DNA of 64,000 nt from Mesorhizobium loti (lineage in GTDB: Bacteria; Pseudomonadota; Alphaproteobacteria; Rhizobiales; Rhizobiaceae). Made by a program: the position numbers and the translations under genes. The notes under the pieces were generated by a model, which did not search any database, was not told the DNA's origin, and was given only the letters and a program-made list of their open reading frames with translations. Below are positions 26,023 to 36,381 of this stretch, piece after piece. The DNA is taken from the NCBI RefSeq assembly GCF_013170705.1, contig NZ_CP033334.1:5867501-5931500 (forward strand), in the 5' to 3' direction. Numbering within the stretch: position 1 is the stretch's first letter; every line of letters starts with the position of its first letter.

Positions 26023-27032
26023 CTTCAGTTCCCTCCAGCGATCTTCAACAGCTCTTCGACCGGGCGTTTGCGCCACTAGCAGCAGCTGTATCCGCCAAGC
26101 GTATTCCCGGCGGCGTGCTCGGCATTGTCGACAGCAATGGCCACCGCATCGCCAGGGCGATCGGCTCGGCGCAGTTGGTGCCGAGGCAGCGCTCCATGCA
26201 GGTCGAAACCTGGTTCGACCTTGCATCGCTGACCAAGGTCATCTTCACCACGCCGCGCATCCTGGCGCTGGCGGAGGACGGCGTCATCGATCTCGACGCG
26301 CCGCTGATCTCGGTTCTGCCTGACCTTCGCCAGTATGACGCAGGGGCCTGGGAGCGGCAGGTGACGTTTCGCCAATGCCTCGGCCACCAGACCCCGTTCC
26401 CCGCCGTCGAGCCGATCTATACTTACGGGCGTGACCCCGACCTGCTGCGCGCCTTCATCCTGCAGCGCGAATGGCGCGCCCGTGACCCCGTCTATTCCGA
26501 CATCAATTTCATCCTGCTCGGCTTTGCGCTGGAACGGCTTTCGGGCAACACCATCCGCGACCTGGATCCTGGCCCCGGCTTTGCATGGTCAACGGAGCCG
26601 GATGTCGCCGCGGCGACCGAGGACTGCACCTGGCGTCATCGCGTGCTGTCCGGCGAAGTCCATGACGACAATTGCTCGGCCCTGCAGGGCGCAGGTCATG
26701 CCGGCCTGTTCGGAACGGCCGCTTCGGTGCTGGATTTCGCGCAGGAGCTGCTGACCGGCGCTTCCAAGAATTCGATCGCGCTGATGCGCACGCCCTTGTC
26801 CGCCACTCGTACTCATGGCTGGGAGCGCCCGTACGAGGGCTGGTCCGGCGGGTCCTTGTGCAGCCCGGGAACGATCGGCCATACCGGCTTCACGGGCACC
26901 GGACTGTGGGTCGATTTCGACAGAGGCAAGGCCTGGACCTTGCTCACCAACCGGATCCATCCGACACGTCATTTCGACAGCGGAATCGCTTCGCTGCGGC
27001 AGACGGTCGGCGATCTCGTCAATGGACTCTAG
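26019..27032 (+). CDS. beta-lactamase-fold serine hydrolase (class C/penicillin-binding type)
   Basis: 337 aa. It has the active-site SLTK (SxxK) after FDLA, a YSDIN motif at the YxN position and HTGFTG in place of KTG, so the acylation machinery of the serine beta-lactamase/esterase fold seems complete. No signal peptide is visible, so it is likely cytoplasmic. In a muropeptide operon it may trim imported peptides or esters, like cytoplasmic D-peptidases, rather than destroy beta-lactams. Start is GTG 26019, overlapping the ATPase stop. Confidence 0.82.
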   Translation: MTSVPSSDLQQLFDRAFAPLAAAVSAKRIPGGVLGIVDSNGHRIARAIGSAQLVPRQRSMQVETWFDLASLTKVIFTTPRILALAEDGVIDLDAPLISVLPDLRQYDAGAWERQVTFRQCLGHQTPFPAVEPIYTYGRDPDLLRAFILQREWRARDPVYSDINFILLGFALERLSGNTIRDLDPGPGFAWSTEPDVAAATEDCTWRHRVLSGEVHDDNCSALQGAGHAGLFGTAASVLDFAQELLTGASKNSIALMRTPLSATRTHGWERPYEGWSGGSLCSPGTIGHTGFTGTGLWVDFDRGKAWTLLTNRIHPTRHFDSGIASLRQTVGDLVNGL

Positions 27033-27039
27033 GAGCTAG

Positions 27040-28158
27040 ATGATGGAACCAATCTGGGCTGTCGGCCTGATGACCGGCACCGTGCTTGACGGCAATATCG
27101 ACGTCGCGCTGATCAAGACCGACGGCGAGCGGATCGACGATTTCGGCACGTATCGGCTGATGCCCTATCCCCAATCGATCCGCTCGCTGCTGGAAGAGAC
27201 GCTGACGGCCGCACGGGCCTGGAACTTCGTCGGGCCGGAACCGGCGATCTTCCGCAAGGCCGAGGAAGCGCTGACGCGTGCCCAGTCGGCAGCGGTGAAG
27301 GAATTGGTCGAAGGCTACGGCATGACGATGGCCGATATCGGCGTCGTCGGCTTCCACGGCCAGACCGTGCTGCATCGCGCGCCGCAGGTCGGACGGCTCG
27401 GCCAAACCCGGCAACTCGGCGACGGCGAGCTGATGCACGCCATCTTGGGCACCAAGGTGGCCTATGATTTCCGGTCGGCCGACATGCGCGCCGGCGGGCA
27501 AGGCGCCCCCCTGGCCGCGGCCTATCACACCGCGCTGATGCGCAGCGCTGGCGCCAGCGGCGAGGTCGCCGTGCTTAACCTCGGCGGCGTCGCCAACATC
27601 ACCTGGTGGGACGGCGCCGACAATGTCGTCGCCTTCGACACCGGCCCCGCCAACGCACCGCTCAACGATTTCATCAAGTCGAGGGGGCTAGGCGAAATGG
27701 ACCGCGACGGCGCGCTTGGCCGGGCGGGAACGGTCGACGAGGCAAGGCTCGCCAAGCTGTTGCAGCATCCTTATCTCAGCAAGCCCTATCCCAAATCGCT
27801 GGACCGTTTCGACTTCGGCGCCGCCATGGCCGATGGCCTCAACGTCGAGGATGGTGCGGCCCTGCTCACCGCCTTCACCGCCGGCGCCGTCGGCAAGGCC
27901 CTCGACCTCTTGCCACACCGGCCGAAGAAGCTGGTGGTCAGCGGCGGCGGCCGCCACAATCCGACGATGATGGCCATGCTCGCCAGCCGCGCCGGTGTCG
28001 AGGTGGTGCAGGCCGAAAGCCTCGGCTGGAGCGGCGACGCGGTGGAGGCCGAGTGTTTCGCCTTCCTCGCGGTGCGCGTGCTGCGCGGCCTGCCGATCAG
28101 TTTTCCGAGCACCACGGGTGCGCCGCAGCCGATGCGCGGCGGAAAGCTTGCCGGTTAA
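27040..28158 (+). CDS. anmK: anhydro-N-acetylmuramic acid kinase
   Basis: 372 aa. AnmK opens 1,6-anhydroMurNAc and phosphorylates it to MurNAc-6-phosphate, the MurQ substrate. Visible are the N-terminal [69 protein letters not shown] and [13 protein letters not shown], all family signatures. AGGAG is 4 nt before ATG 27040. It closes the recycling operon and overlaps the convergent GNAT stop by 4 nt. Confidence 0.96.
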   Translation: MMEPIWAVGLMTGTVLDGNIDVALIKTDGERIDDFGTYRLMPYPQSIRSLLEETLTAARAWNFVGPEPAIFRKAEEALTRAQSAAVKELVEGYGMTMADIGVVGFHGQTVLHRAPQVGRLGQTRQLGDGELMHAILGTKVAYDFRSADMRAGGQGAPLAAAYHTALMRSAGASGEVAVLNLGGVANITWWDGADNVVAFDTGPANAPLNDFIKSRGLGEMDRDGALGRAGTVDEARLAKLLQHPYLSKPYPKSLDRFDFGAAMADGLNVEDGAALLTAFTAGAVGKALDLLPHRPKKLVVSGGGRHNPTMMAMLASRAGVEVVQAESLGWSGDAVEAECFAFLAVRVLRGLPISFPSTTGAPQPMRGGKLAG

Positions 28159-28577
28159 ACCAGTTTCTTCTGCAGGAAGATGCGGCTGCGCCCGACCGGA
28201 AAATCGGCCAGCGTTCCGAAGGGCTGATAGCCCTGGCGCCGGTAGACCTTGTCGGCGTTCGGGTTGAAGGTGTCGATCAACGCGCCGTGGCAACCGCGCG
28301 CCACGGCTTCCTGTTCGGCCGCGTCCAGCATCTTGCCGGCCATGTGCTGGCCGCGCAGCCTCTCGTCGACCCACAGCCATTGCACGTAAAGCCAGCCCCA
28401 GGCCGTGTAGCCCGAGATGCCGGCGACAATCGCGCCATCCTCGTCACGCACGAACACAGCCAGCGGTTTCCTTTCGGACGCGCCGACATCGCCATCGTTG
28501 AACACCGTCAGGCGCTCGCCGAGAAAGGCCAGTTCTTCCGGCAAGGGGTTTGCCGTTGTTTCTAGGTTCGTCTTCAT
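28155..28577 (-). CDS. GNAT-family N-acetyltransferase
   Basis: 140 aa. [20 protein letters not shown] and the acetyl-CoA loop [17 protein letters not shown], followed by [20 protein letters not shown], define the GNAT fold. GGAAAGAG is just before ATG 28577. The substrate is not apparent. It is convergent with anmK and is not obviously part of the dct locus upstream. Confidence 0.88.
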   Translation of the reverse strand: MKTNLETTANPLPEELAFLGERLTVFNDGDVGASERKPLAVFVRDEDGAIVAGISGYTAWGWLYVQWLWVDERLRGQHMAGKMLDAAEQEAVARGCHGALIDTFNPNADKVYRRQGYQPFGTLADFPVGRSRIFLQKKLV

Positions 28578-28645
28578 GGCTCTTTCCGGAAAGCTCGGCT
28601 GGATGGGAGTGAAGCGTTACGAGGCGCAAAGCCCTGGCGCAATGT

Positions 28646-30028
28646 CTATGTCGGCTCTCGAACAGGGTGCGGATCTCCGCCATTGCGGAATTCGGATGCG
28701 GCGATGCCGTAGCGCTTGAGCTTGTCGTAGAATGTCTTGCGCGGCACGCCGAGCGCGTCGATGGCCCCGCGCACATCGCCACCATGGTCGCGCAGCGCAT
28801 CGCGGATGAGCTGTGCCTCATATTGCCCGACCCGCTCCGGCAACGCCGCCGAGGGTTCCGGAAGCCGCGCGGGCGCCTCAGCTTCGTCGTCCGGGCCGAG
28901 ACCGAGCGCCACGCGGTCGGCAAAATGGGCGAGCTCGCGCACATTACCCGGCCAGTCATGCGACTGGAGATGATCGCTTACCGCGGCGTTCACCTTTGCG
29001 ACCGGCCGACCGAAGCGCTCCGCCGCCTTGCCGAGGAAATGCCCGAACAGCATGGGGATATCGCCGCGCCGCTCACGCAGCGGCGGAACGCGCAGCGTCA
29101 CCACGTTGAGGCGAAAATAGAGGTCCTCGCGGAAGTCGCCGCGCTGGTCGGGCCGGCCGAGATCGACCTTGGTCGCCGCGACGACCCTGAGATCGAGACG
29201 CCGGGTCTCGTTCGAGCCAAGCGGGGTCAAGCTGCGTGTCTCCAGCACCCGCAGCAGCTTGACCTGGAGAGCCGGCGGCATGGATTCGATCTCGTCGAGG
29301 AACAGCGTGCCGCCGCTGGAATGCTCGACGCGGCCGATCCGCCGCCGCTGCGCGCCGGTGAACGCTCCGGCCTCGTGGCCGAACAGCTCGCTTTCGATGA
29401 CGGTCTCGGGCAGAGCACCGCAGTTCAACGCCACGAAGGGCTTTGCCCGGCGCCGGCCCCACCGGTGCAGGAGGTCGGCCACCACTTCCTTGCCGGTCCC
29501 GGTCTCGCCTTCCACCAGCACATCGACATCCATGTCGGCGATCTGGCGCAAGGTTTCGCGCAGGCGGCGGATCGAGGGCGCTTCGCCGATCAGCGGCAGG
29601 CCGTCGGCAGCCTGTGCCGCGGCTTCACGCAGGCGCCGGTTCTCCATCACCAGCCGCCGCTTCTCGCTCGCCCGTTTCAGCGCCTCGACGAGCCGATCGC
29701 CGGCATAGGGCTTCGGGATGAAATCATAGACGCCGTCCTTGAGCGCGGCGACGGCAAGGTCGACATCGCCATGCCCGGTGACCAGGATCACGGGTATATC
29801 AGGGTCGATCGCCTTGATGCGATCGAACAGCTGCAGCCCGTTCATGCCCGGCATGCGGATATCGCTGACGACGACGCCATCGAAGTCCCTGTCGACGACA
29901 GCAAGCGCTGCCTCCGCGGCGTCGCGCGCGACCACCGTGAAGCCGGCGAGTTCGAGCAATTGCGTGGTGGCGTGCAACAGGTCGGCATCGTCTTCGACGA
30001 GCGCCACCAGCCCTGGTCCCTCGTTCAT
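28646..30028 (-). CDS. dctD: C4-dicarboxylate transport response regulator, sigma-54 activator
   Basis: 460 aa NtrC-type activator. Residues 1-125 are a receiver (phospho-Asp in [10 protein letters not shown], Lys in DFIPKPY). The AAA+ domain at about 145-380 has GETGTGKE (Walker A), [15 protein letters not shown] with the sigma-54-contacting GAFTGA loop, and [13 protein letters not shown] (Walker B). The C-terminus is a Fis-type helix-turn-helix ([20 protein letters not shown]). It overlaps dctB by 4 nt and should act on the sites before dctA. Confidence 0.94.
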   Translation of the reverse strand: MNEGPGLVALVEDDADLLHATTQLLELAGFTVVARDAAEAALAVVDRDFDGVVVSDIRMPGMNGLQLFDRIKAIDPDIPVILVTGHGDVDLAVAALKDGVYDFIPKPYAGDRLVEALKRASEKRRLVMENRRLREAAAQAADGLPLIGEAPSIRRLRETLRQIADMDVDVLVEGETGTGKEVVADLLHRWGRRRAKPFVALNCGALPETVIESELFGHEAGAFTGAQRRRIGRVEHSSGGTLFLDEIESMPPALQVKLLRVLETRSLTPLGSNETRRLDLRVVAATKVDLGRPDQRGDFREDLYFRLNVVTLRVPPLRERRGDIPMLFGHFLGKAAERFGRPVAKVNAAVSDHLQSHDWPGNVRELAHFADRVALGLGPDDEAEAPARLPEPSAALPERVGQYEAQLIRDALRDHGGDVRGAIDALGVPRKTFYDKLKRYGIAASEFRNGGDPHPVREPT

Positions 30029-31929
30029 TCAATTCGCCTCAAATCAATGGTGAAGGATGCCCCGGCGGCGCTGTCGGGATCGAGCCGCAGCGTGCCGCCC
30101 AGTTCCTGGGCGATCTCCTGCGAGATCACCAGCCCGAGGCCGAGCCCCTTCTCCTTGGTGGTCTGGAACGGCATGAACAGATTGCCCGCCGCTTCCGGCC
30201 CGAGGCCGGGACCGTTGTCGCGCACCGAGATCAGCACCCTGTCGTCGCGCTCGGCGAGATCGATCTCGATGCGGGGATCTGGCTGGTCCTTCATGGCATC
30301 GAGCGCATTCTGCAGCAGGTTGACCAGGATCTGCTCCAGCCGGATGCGGCTTGCCATCACCATCGGCGATGCATTGCCGCGTGGCTTGACGATGGTGACG
30401 CCGGAATCGCGGATGCGGCCGGAGAGCAACGACAGTGCGCCGTCGATCGCCTCGCGCACCGGCAGCGGCGAAGCGGCGACACCGGGCCGGCGGGCGAAAG
30501 TCCGCAAGGTGCTGGTGATGGCGCCAATGCGTTCGGTCATCGAGACGATCGACGTCAGATTGCCGGTTGCCGGTTCTGTCTTGCCGCCTTCGAGAAAGCG
30601 GCCGGCATTCTCGGCATAGGTGCGGATCGCGGCGACCGGCTGGTTGATCTCATGCGCTACGCCCGCGGCAATCTGGCCTAGGATGGAAAGCCGGTTGGCC
30701 TGGGCGAGATCGTCGCGCAGCCGGCGGACCTTGGCTTCGGCGCTCTCACGCTCGGCGATTTCGCCGGCGAGTGCCGAGTTGGAGCGTGTCAGTTCGGCGG
30801 TTCGCGAGGACACCCGGCTTTCGAGCTCGGCATTCATGCGCGCCAGCGCCTCCTGCCGCAGCCGGCGTGCGCGGCGGCGTCTTGTGAGCACATAGGCAAG
30901 CAAGCCGGTCAGCAGCAGCCCAAGCAGCGTCGTCAGGCGCGCCGTGTTGGCGGCGGACGAGAGGGCGGCGTCGGCCGGCGTCAGCAGCCAGAGGCGCCAG
31001 CCCGGGACCGCATCGGGCAGGCCCTGCACCACCTCGACGAACTGGCGCGGCTTTCCCGAGCCCTCGATCGTCGCCAGGCCGTCGCCGGCAGCGCGCCGCA
31101 TCGGCAGCGGTTCGAAGGCGGCATCGGCCAATTGCAACTGCTCGTGGGCAGCGGCGGCATCTTGGGCGGAGAGCGGCGCCAGCGCGTGAAACCGCCATTC
31201 GGGCTCGCTGGTGGCCAGAACGACGCCGCGTTCGTCGGTGACGAAAACCAGGAACCCGCTGGAGCGCCAATTGGCCTCGACACCGTCGAGCTCGACCTTC
31301 AACACCACGACGCCCAGCGGCTTGCCGTTGTCGTCGACGCGACTCGAAAGATAGAGACCCGGCCGGCCGCTGATCGTGCCCAGGCCATACTGGCTGGCGG
31401 AGCCTTTCGCCATTGCCTCGTTGAAATAGTGGCGGAAATTATAGTCGATGCCGACAAAGCTGGTCGGCTCGCCGGCATTGCTGGCCGATATCGCGATGCC
31501 CGCCGTGTCGATGACGTAGATGGCGGAGGCCGAGGCATCGCCGGCGATCGCCTTGAGCTTGTCGTTGAGAGCCGCTTCCTGCATCGTCCCGGCCCGGCGC
31601 AAGGCCCCGCGCACCGCGTCGTCGCGTGCCAGCACCAGCGGGACGAGGCGCTGTTTCTCGATTTCGCCTGTCAGCGTCCCCGCCGCCAGCGGCAGGGCGG
31701 CAAGTGCCGTGTCGCGCAGGTCACTGGTCGCCTGGCCGGTGGCGATGCGTCCCGCAATGGCGATCGCGCCGGCCAGTATCGCAAGGGCGATAACGACGAT
31801 CAGCCAGCGGCCGTCGCGCAGCCGGCCAACCGCCTCGCGCAGCGCTTCGCCGCCGGCGAACCCGGCCGAGCCGCTATCAGTGCGTGCCTGCGGCGTCTGC
31901 CTCTCCCTTTCTCGCGGCCTTGTGGCCAC
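30025..31929 (-). CDS. dctB: C4-dicarboxylate sensor histidine kinase
   Basis: 634 aa. A first membrane segment ([20 protein letters not shown]) is followed by a periplasmic double-PAS region ([54 protein letters not shown]) that binds succinate, malate or fumarate in known DctB. Then come a second membrane segment ([20 protein letters not shown]), a coiled coil, the phospho-His in [20 protein letters not shown], and the ATP-binding boxes [16 protein letters not shown] and [17 protein letters not shown] 31929 is a weak start, and its exact position is open. Divergent from dctA. Confidence 0.93.
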   Translation of the reverse strand: MATRPRERERQTPQARTDSGSAGFAGGEALREAVGRLRDGRWLIVVIALAILAGAIAIAGRIATGQATSDLRDTALAALPLAAGTLTGEIEKQRLVPLVLARDDAVRGALRRAGTMQEAALNDKLKAIAGDASASAIYVIDTAGIAISASNAGEPTSFVGIDYNFRHYFNEAMAKGSASQYGLGTISGRPGLYLSSRVDDNGKPLGVVVLKVELDGVEANWRSSGFLVFVTDERGVVLATSEPEWRFHALAPLSAQDAAAAHEQLQLADAAFEPLPMRRAAGDGLATIEGSGKPRQFVEVVQGLPDAVPGWRLWLLTPADAALSSAANTARLTTLLGLLLTGLLAYVLTRRRRARRLRQEALARMNAELESRVSSRTAELTRSNSALAGEIAERESAEAKVRRLRDDLAQANRLSILGQIAAGVAHEINQPVAAIRTYAENAGRFLEGGKTEPATGNLTSIVSMTERIGAITSTLRTFARRPGVAASPLPVREAIDGALSLLSGRIRDSGVTIVKPRGNASPMVMASRIRLEQILVNLLQNALDAMKDQPDPRIEIDLAERDDRVLISVRDNGPGLGPEAAGNLFMPFQTTKEKGLGLGLVISQEIAQELGGTLRLDPDSAAGASFTIDLRRIE

Positions 31930-31965
31930 ACTCTAATGCGAAATTCCGCCCAGGCAAACGCCTCC

Positions 31966-31983
31966 TGTGCGGAAATCCGCACA
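31966..31983. promoter_or_regulatory. DctD upstream activating site
   Basis: TGTGCGGAAATCCGCACA, arms of 8 bp around AA, 80 bp before the sigma-54 promoter. It matches what I recall of rhizobial DctD-binding sites. A poorer relative, GCGAAATTCCGC (31938-31949), about 30 bp further upstream, could be the second tandem site usual at dctA. Confidence 0.8.
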
Positions 31984-32010
31984 CGCCTCCACCGAAGGCA
32001 GCCGAAGAAT

Positions 32011-32034
32011 GCCCGGAATCCCGGGATTCCGGGC
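32011..32034. promoter_or_regulatory. perfect 24-bp palindrome beside the dctA promoter
   Basis: The sequence GCCCGGAATCCC is followed immediately by its exact reverse complement. It lies between the DctD site and the -24 element, ending 11 bp before the latter. It is not like the DctD site. It could bind a further regulator or IHF-like factor, or form a cruciform. Confidence 0.5.
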
Positions 32035-32045
32035 TTTCCCCGATC

Positions 32046-32060
32046 TGGCACAGCGCTTGC
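32046..32060 (+). promoter_or_regulatory. sigma-54 (RpoN) promoter of dctA
   Basis: TGGCACAGCGCTTGC is a perfect match to the TGGCAC-N5-TTGC consensus for -24/-12 elements, 90 bp before the dctA start. Confidence 0.93.
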
Positions 32061-32149
32061 AAAACTCCCTCCAGCGGCGGGCGACCGGAACGCCGCGATG
32101 GGAGAAGTCACGCAGGACGGGTTCCGTCCATCCGGCCAGGGAGAGTTCG

Positions 32150-33478
32150 ATGCACATCGCAGACCAATCGGGCGCGGCCGCCGCGCAGCGCAAGCCCCTC
32201 TATGCCCAACTCTACGTGCAGGTGCTGGTGGCGATCACCGTCGGCATCCTGCTCGGCCATTACTATCCGTCGATCGGCGAGAGCATGAAGCCGCTCGGCG
32301 ACGCCTTCATCAAGCTGGTCAAGATGATCATCGCCCCGGTCATCTTCCTGACGGTGGCGACCGGCATCGCCGGCATGAGCGACCTGCAGAAGGTCGGCCG
32401 CGTTGCCGGCAAGGCGATGCTCTATTTTCTCACCTTCTCGACGCTGGCGCTCATTATCGGCCTCATCGTGGCCAATGTCGTACAGCCGGGCGCCGGCTTC
32501 AACATCGACCCGGCAACGCTCGATGCCTCGACCGTCAACACCTATGCCGCCAAGGCGCATGACCAGTCGGTCACCGGTTTCCTGATGAACATCATTCCCG
32601 GCACGATCGTCGGCGCCTTCGCCGATGGCGACATTTTGCAGGTGCTGTTCTTCTCGGTGCTGTTCGGCATCGCGCTGGCTCTGGTCGGCGACAGGGGCGC
32701 GCCGGTGCTCAACTTCCTGCAGGCGCTGATGGCGCCTATGTTCAAGCTGGTCAGCGTCTTGATGAAGGCCGCCCCCATCGGCGCCTTCGGCGCCATGGCC
32801 TTCACCATCGGCAAATACGGCATCGGCTCGGTCATCAACCTCGCCATGCTGGTCGGCACATTCTACGCGACGTCGCTGCTGTTCGTGTTCGTCGTGCTGG
32901 GTGCGGTCTCCCGTTACAACGGGTTCTCCATCCTGTCGCTGCTCCGCTACATCAAGGAAGAGCTGCTTTTGGTGCTGGGCACTTCCTCGTCGGAAGCCGC
33001 CCTCCCCTCGCTGATGGAGAAAATGGAGAAGGCCGGCGCCAAGCGCTCGGTGGTCGGCCTGGTCATCCCCACCGGCTATTCCTTCAACCTCGACGGCACC
33101 AACATCTACATGACGCTGGCCGCGCTGTTCATCGCGCAGGCGACGAACATCCACCTGTCGATGGGCGACCAGATCCTGCTGTTGCTGGTTGCCATGCTGT
33201 CCTCGAAGGGTGCCGCCGGCATTACCGGCGCGGGCTTCATCACGCTCGCCGCGACGCTTTCGGTGGTCCCCTCCGTGCCGGTCGCCGGCATGGCGCTGAT
33301 CCTCGGCGTCGACCGTTTCATGTCGGAGTGCCGGGCGCTGACCAACTTCATCGGCAACGCCGTCGCCACGCTGGTGGTCGCGCGCTGGGAAGGCGAACTC
33401 GACGAGGCCAAGCTGGCGAGAGCCCTGGCGGGTACGGCCGACGACAGCCTGCCGGCGGACATCGTTCCAGCCGAGTGA
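32150..33478 (+). CDS. dctA: C4-dicarboxylate:cation symporter
   Basis: 442 aa inner-membrane transporter of the DAACS family for succinate, fumarate and malate; required for symbiotic nitrogen fixation in rhizobia. Signature stretches are [60 protein letters not shown] and [17 protein letters not shown] 32150 follows GGGAGAG. The dctBD pair and RpoN control region upstream make the assignment firm. Confidence 0.97.
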   Translation: MHIADQSGAAAAQRKPLYAQLYVQVLVAITVGILLGHYYPSIGESMKPLGDAFIKLVKMIIAPVIFLTVATGIAGMSDLQKVGRVAGKAMLYFLTFSTLALIIGLIVANVVQPGAGFNIDPATLDASTVNTYAAKAHDQSVTGFLMNIIPGTIVGAFADGDILQVLFFSVLFGIALALVGDRGAPVLNFLQALMAPMFKLVSVLMKAAPIGAFGAMAFTIGKYGIGSVINLAMLVGTFYATSLLFVFVVLGAVSRYNGFSILSLLRYIKEELLLVLGTSSSEAALPSLMEKMEKAGAKRSVVGLVIPTGYSFNLDGTNIYMTLAALFIAQATNIHLSMGDQILLLLVAMLSSKGAAGITGAGFITLAATLSVVPSVPVAGMALILGVDRFMSECRALTNFIGNAVATLVVARWEGELDEAKLARALAGTADDSLPADIVPAE

Positions 33479-33501
33479 TCCCGCGGGAACGCACGATAGT
33501 G

Positions 33502-33530
33502 AATGGCCGGAGGCATTGCCTCCGGCCATT
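33502..33530. terminator. hairpin terminator between dctA and the convergent ATPase gene
   Basis: A perfect 13-bp stem, AATGGCCGGAGGC (33502-33514) with its complement (33518-33530), closes a 3-nt loop. TTTC follows on the plus strand. It lies between the two convergent stops and probably serves both. Confidence 0.8.
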
Positions 33531-33546
33531 TCATGCCTCGAAGACG

Positions 33547-34647
33547 TCAGGCGGCGCGCGTTCCGCCAAGTGGCGCCAGCGCCTTGCCATCGGCGGCGAA
33601 CAGATGGCAGTGGGACGGATCGACCTGCATCGCGACGGGGCTGTGCAGCGGGGTAGTGTCGGTGCCTTCGGTCTGCACGACAAGCCTGGCCGTCTCGCCG
33701 ATATCGGCATGCAGGATAGTCAAGCCACCGAGCCGCTCGGCCAGCACCGCCTCGCCCTTGAACTGGCCCGCATCGGCGATGCGGATATGCTCCGGCCGGA
33801 TGCCAAGCAGCAGTTCGCTGTCCGGCGCCAGCCCGCCCGCAGCGGCTGGAACGACCAGGCTGGCACCGCCCGGCAAGGCGACCGCAACGCCATTCCCATC
33901 CGCGGACACGACCCGCACCGGCAGTATGTTCATCTTCGGCGAGCCGATGAAGCCGGCAACGAAGACATTGGCCGGGCGGTTATAGAGATCGAGCGGAGAG
34001 CCGACCTGCTCGATCGTGCCGCCATTGAGGACGACGATCTTGTCTGCCATGGTCATCGCCTCGGTCTGGTCGTGCGTGACATAGACGATGGTGGCGGCGA
34101 GCCGCTCATGCAGTTGCATGAGTTCCAGCCGCATGTTGACGCGCAGTGCCGCATCAAGGTTCGACAGCGGCTCGTCGAACAGGAAGACTTTCGGCTGGCG
34201 CACGATGGCGCGGCCGATGGCGACGCGCTGGCGCTGGCCGCCGGACAGTTCCTTGGGCCGCCGGCCGAGCAGATGCGACAGCTGCAGCACGTCGGCCGCG
34301 GCCTTGACCTTGGCGTCTCGCTCGGCCACCGGCAGGCCGGCGATCTTCAGCGCGAAGCCCATGTTCTCGGCCACCGTCATATGCGGATAGAGCGCGTAGG
34401 ACTGGAACACCATGGCAAGGCCGCGTTCGGACGGATCGACCTCGTTGATGCGCGCGCCGTCGAGCATGAGCTCGCCCGCTGTGATCTTCTCCAGCCCCGC
34501 GATCATGCGCAGCAGCGTCGACTTCCCGCAACCGGACGGGCCGACGAAGACGACGAACTCGCGGTCGCCGACATCGAGGTCGACGCCCTTGATGACCTCG
34601 GCGTTGCCATAGGACTTGCGCACGCCGCGCAACTTGAGCTCAGCCAT
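33547..34647 (-). CDS. sugar ABC transporter ATP-binding protein (MalK/UgpC type)
   Basis: 366 aa. The ATPase part has GPSGCGKST, MVFQSYALYPHMTV, LSGGQRQRVAIGRAIV, FLFDEPLSNLDAALR and VTHDQTEA; the C-terminal 120 residues are the MalK-type OB-fold regulatory domain (LGIRPEHIRIAD). GGAGG sits 7 nt before ATG 34647, which overlaps the ROK stop by 8 nt. It is the last gene of a ten-gene leftward operon. Confidence 0.93.
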   Translation of the reverse strand: MAELKLRGVRKSYGNAEVIKGVDLDVGDREFVVFVGPSGCGKSTLLRMIAGLEKITAGELMLDGARINEVDPSERGLAMVFQSYALYPHMTVAENMGFALKIAGLPVAERDAKVKAAADVLQLSHLLGRRPKELSGGQRQRVAIGRAIVRQPKVFLFDEPLSNLDAALRVNMRLELMQLHERLAATIVYVTHDQTEAMTMADKIVVLNGGTIEQVGSPLDLYNRPANVFVAGFIGSPKMNILPVRVVSADGNGVAVALPGGASLVVPAAAGGLAPDSELLLGIRPEHIRIADAGQFKGEAVLAERLGGLTILHADIGETARLVVQTEGTDTTPLHSPVAMQVDPSHCHLFAADGKALAPLGGTRAA

Positions 34648-35662
34648 TGAAGTCCCTCCTCTTGTCCGGATAGATGCTTGGCCCGACAGGCATGCGGGCG
34701 GCCAACGCATCCAAATCATCAAACAGCACAAGGCTGGCGGCGCCGACCAGCCCGGCATGGCGGCCGAGCTGCGCCTGGACCACCGGCACGTCGCGATAGG
34801 CACGCATGGCGCGTTGCCGAATGGTCGCCTCGATGACCGGATGCATCAGGTCGAGGCCATTGCCGATGCCGCCGCCGACGACCAGCACGTCGGGCGAATA
34901 GAGATGCAGAAGATTGGTGAAGCCGACGCCCAGCCAGCGGGCTTCCTCCTCGAGCAGGGCCAAAGCGAGATCGTCCTGCAACCGCGCCGCCTCGACCACA
35001 TGGCGTCCCGTAACCTCGGCGTTGGCCGAAAGGCGACGCAGCGTCGAGCCATCGAATGCCGACGTCGCGGCGTTGGCGCGGCGGCCAAGTGCCGTGCCCG
35101 AGGCGACGGCCTCGAAACAGCCGACGACGCCGCACATGCAGCGCTCGCCTTCATTGGTGATGGTCATGTGGCCGATCTCGGCGGCAAGGCCGCGACGGCC
35201 GTGCAGGATGCGCCCATCGGCGACGACACCGCCGCCGATGCCGGTCGAGACCGTGACGAAGACCAGCGAGCGTGCGCCATGGCCGGCACCGAAGCGCCAT
35301 TCGCCAAGTGCCGCGGCGTTGGCGTCGTTCTCCAGCCGCACCGGCAGGCCAAGCCGCCGCTCGAGCATGTCGGCCAGCGGGACGTCCTGCCAGCCGGCCA
35401 GCGTCGGCGGCCCGACGGCGATGCCGGCCAGCGGATCGAGCGGTCCAGGCGCGCCGACGCCGACGCCGACAATGGCAAGCCCCGGCGCCTCGGCATGCAC
35501 GGAGGCGGCCAACGCCTCGATCTGGCCGATCACCACGTCGGGGCCGGCCTGCGCCTGCGTCGGCACGGCGGCGAAGGCCAGGATCTTGCCGTCGCGGTCG
35601 ACCAGCGCGGCACGAAGCTCGGTACCGCCAAGATCGATCGCGAGGGCGGCCTCGGTGCTCAT
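34640..35662 (-). CDS. ROK-family sugar kinase
   Basis: 340 aa. ATP motif LAIDLGGTELRAALVD, sugar-binding ENDANAAALGEWRFGAG, VSTGIGGGVV, and the ROK zinc site EIGHMTITNEGERCMCGVVG followed by CFE are intact. No helix-turn-helix is present, so it is an enzyme and not a NagC-type repressor. With the RPE-like epimerase next to it, the pair resembles AlsK/AlsE for allose and allulose phosphorylation and epimerisation, but the substrate is not fixed by sequence. Confidence 0.88.
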   Translation of the reverse strand: MSTEAALAIDLGGTELRAALVDRDGKILAFAAVPTQAQAGPDVVIGQIEALAASVHAEAPGLAIVGVGVGAPGPLDPLAGIAVGPPTLAGWQDVPLADMLERRLGLPVRLENDANAAALGEWRFGAGHGARSLVFVTVSTGIGGGVVADGRILHGRRGLAAEIGHMTITNEGERCMCGVVGCFEAVASGTALGRRANAATSAFDGSTLRRLSANAEVTGRHVVEAARLQDDLALALLEEEARWLGVGFTNLLHLYSPDVLVVGGGIGNGLDLMHPVIEATIRQRAMRAYRDVPVVQAQLGRHAGLVGAASLVLFDDLDALAARMPVGPSIYPDKRRDFNG

Positions 35663-36381
35663 GCCGCGACCTTCAGCCCGTGCAGCCAGCCGATGCGACC
35701 GGCCAGATCCTTGTCGCCAAAGGCAAGCGAACCGAGCACCACGGTCTCGGCGCCGGCGGCACGCAGCAGCGGCACGGTCTCGTGGCGGATGCCGCCATCG
35801 GCGGCAAGAACGACGGCGTCCTCGCGACCAGCTTCTCGCAGGATGGCGCGGGCAGCACCCAGCCTGTCGCAGGCCGTCTCCGACAGGCCCTGGCCCTTCA
35901 CGCCGATCGCGGTGCCCAGCAGCGTGACGAAGGCGACCTCGGAGACGAAAGGCTTCATCACCTCGACCGGCGTCTCCAGCCTCAGCACGACACCGGCTTC
36001 GGCGCCGAGCTCACGGGCCAGCCGTGCGGCGCGCAATCCCGCCTCGCCGTTTTCGGCATGGACGCTGATCATGTCGGCGCCGGCCTCAATGAACTGGCGC
36101 GTCTGCGCCTCGACGATTGCGGCATCGACCATCAGATGGACGTGGATGGGCTTCGCCGTCAGGCCGGCAATGCGGGCGACGAGATCGGGGAAGAACAGGA
36201 AGGACGGCGCGAAATGGCCGTCCGCCACATCGATGTGATGCAGATCGACATAAGGTTCGATGCGCTTCAGGTCGCTCTCGAAATTGGCGAGATTGGCCGA
36301 CCAGAGCGAGAATTCGGCGATCAGGCGATCGCGCGGCAATGCGGCGATGGCGGCCGGGCCTGACAGAGGCTTTGAAGTCAT
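35659..36381 (-). CDS. ribulose-phosphate/allulose-6-phosphate 3-epimerase family protein
   Basis: 240 aa TIM barrel. It has FSLWSANLANFESDLKRIEP, the metal ligands in LHHIDVADGHFAPS and HVHLMVD, and the phosphate-binding AADGGIRHETV and VVLGSLAFG. It is longer than ordinary Rpe and lacks the Calvin-cycle context, so a dedicated ketose-6-phosphate epimerase such as AlsE is likely. It overlaps both neighbours by 4 nt. Confidence 0.85.
   Translation of the reverse strand: MTSKPLSGPAAIAALPRDRLIAEFSLWSANLANFESDLKRIEPYVDLHHIDVADGHFAPSFLFFPDLVARIAGLTAKPIHVHLMVDAAIVEAQTRQFIEAGADMISVHAENGEAGLRAARLARELGAEAGVVLRLETPVEVMKPFVSEVAFVTLLGTAIGVKGQGLSETACDRLGAARAILREAGREDAVVLAADGGIRHETVPLLRAAGAETVVLGSLAFGDKDLAGRIGWLHGLKVAA

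Noticed and set aside
26019..27032. Antibiotic-resistance beta-lactamase
   Set aside because: No signal peptide, HTG instead of KTG, and placement between muropeptide transporter and anmK genes point to a metabolic hydrolase.
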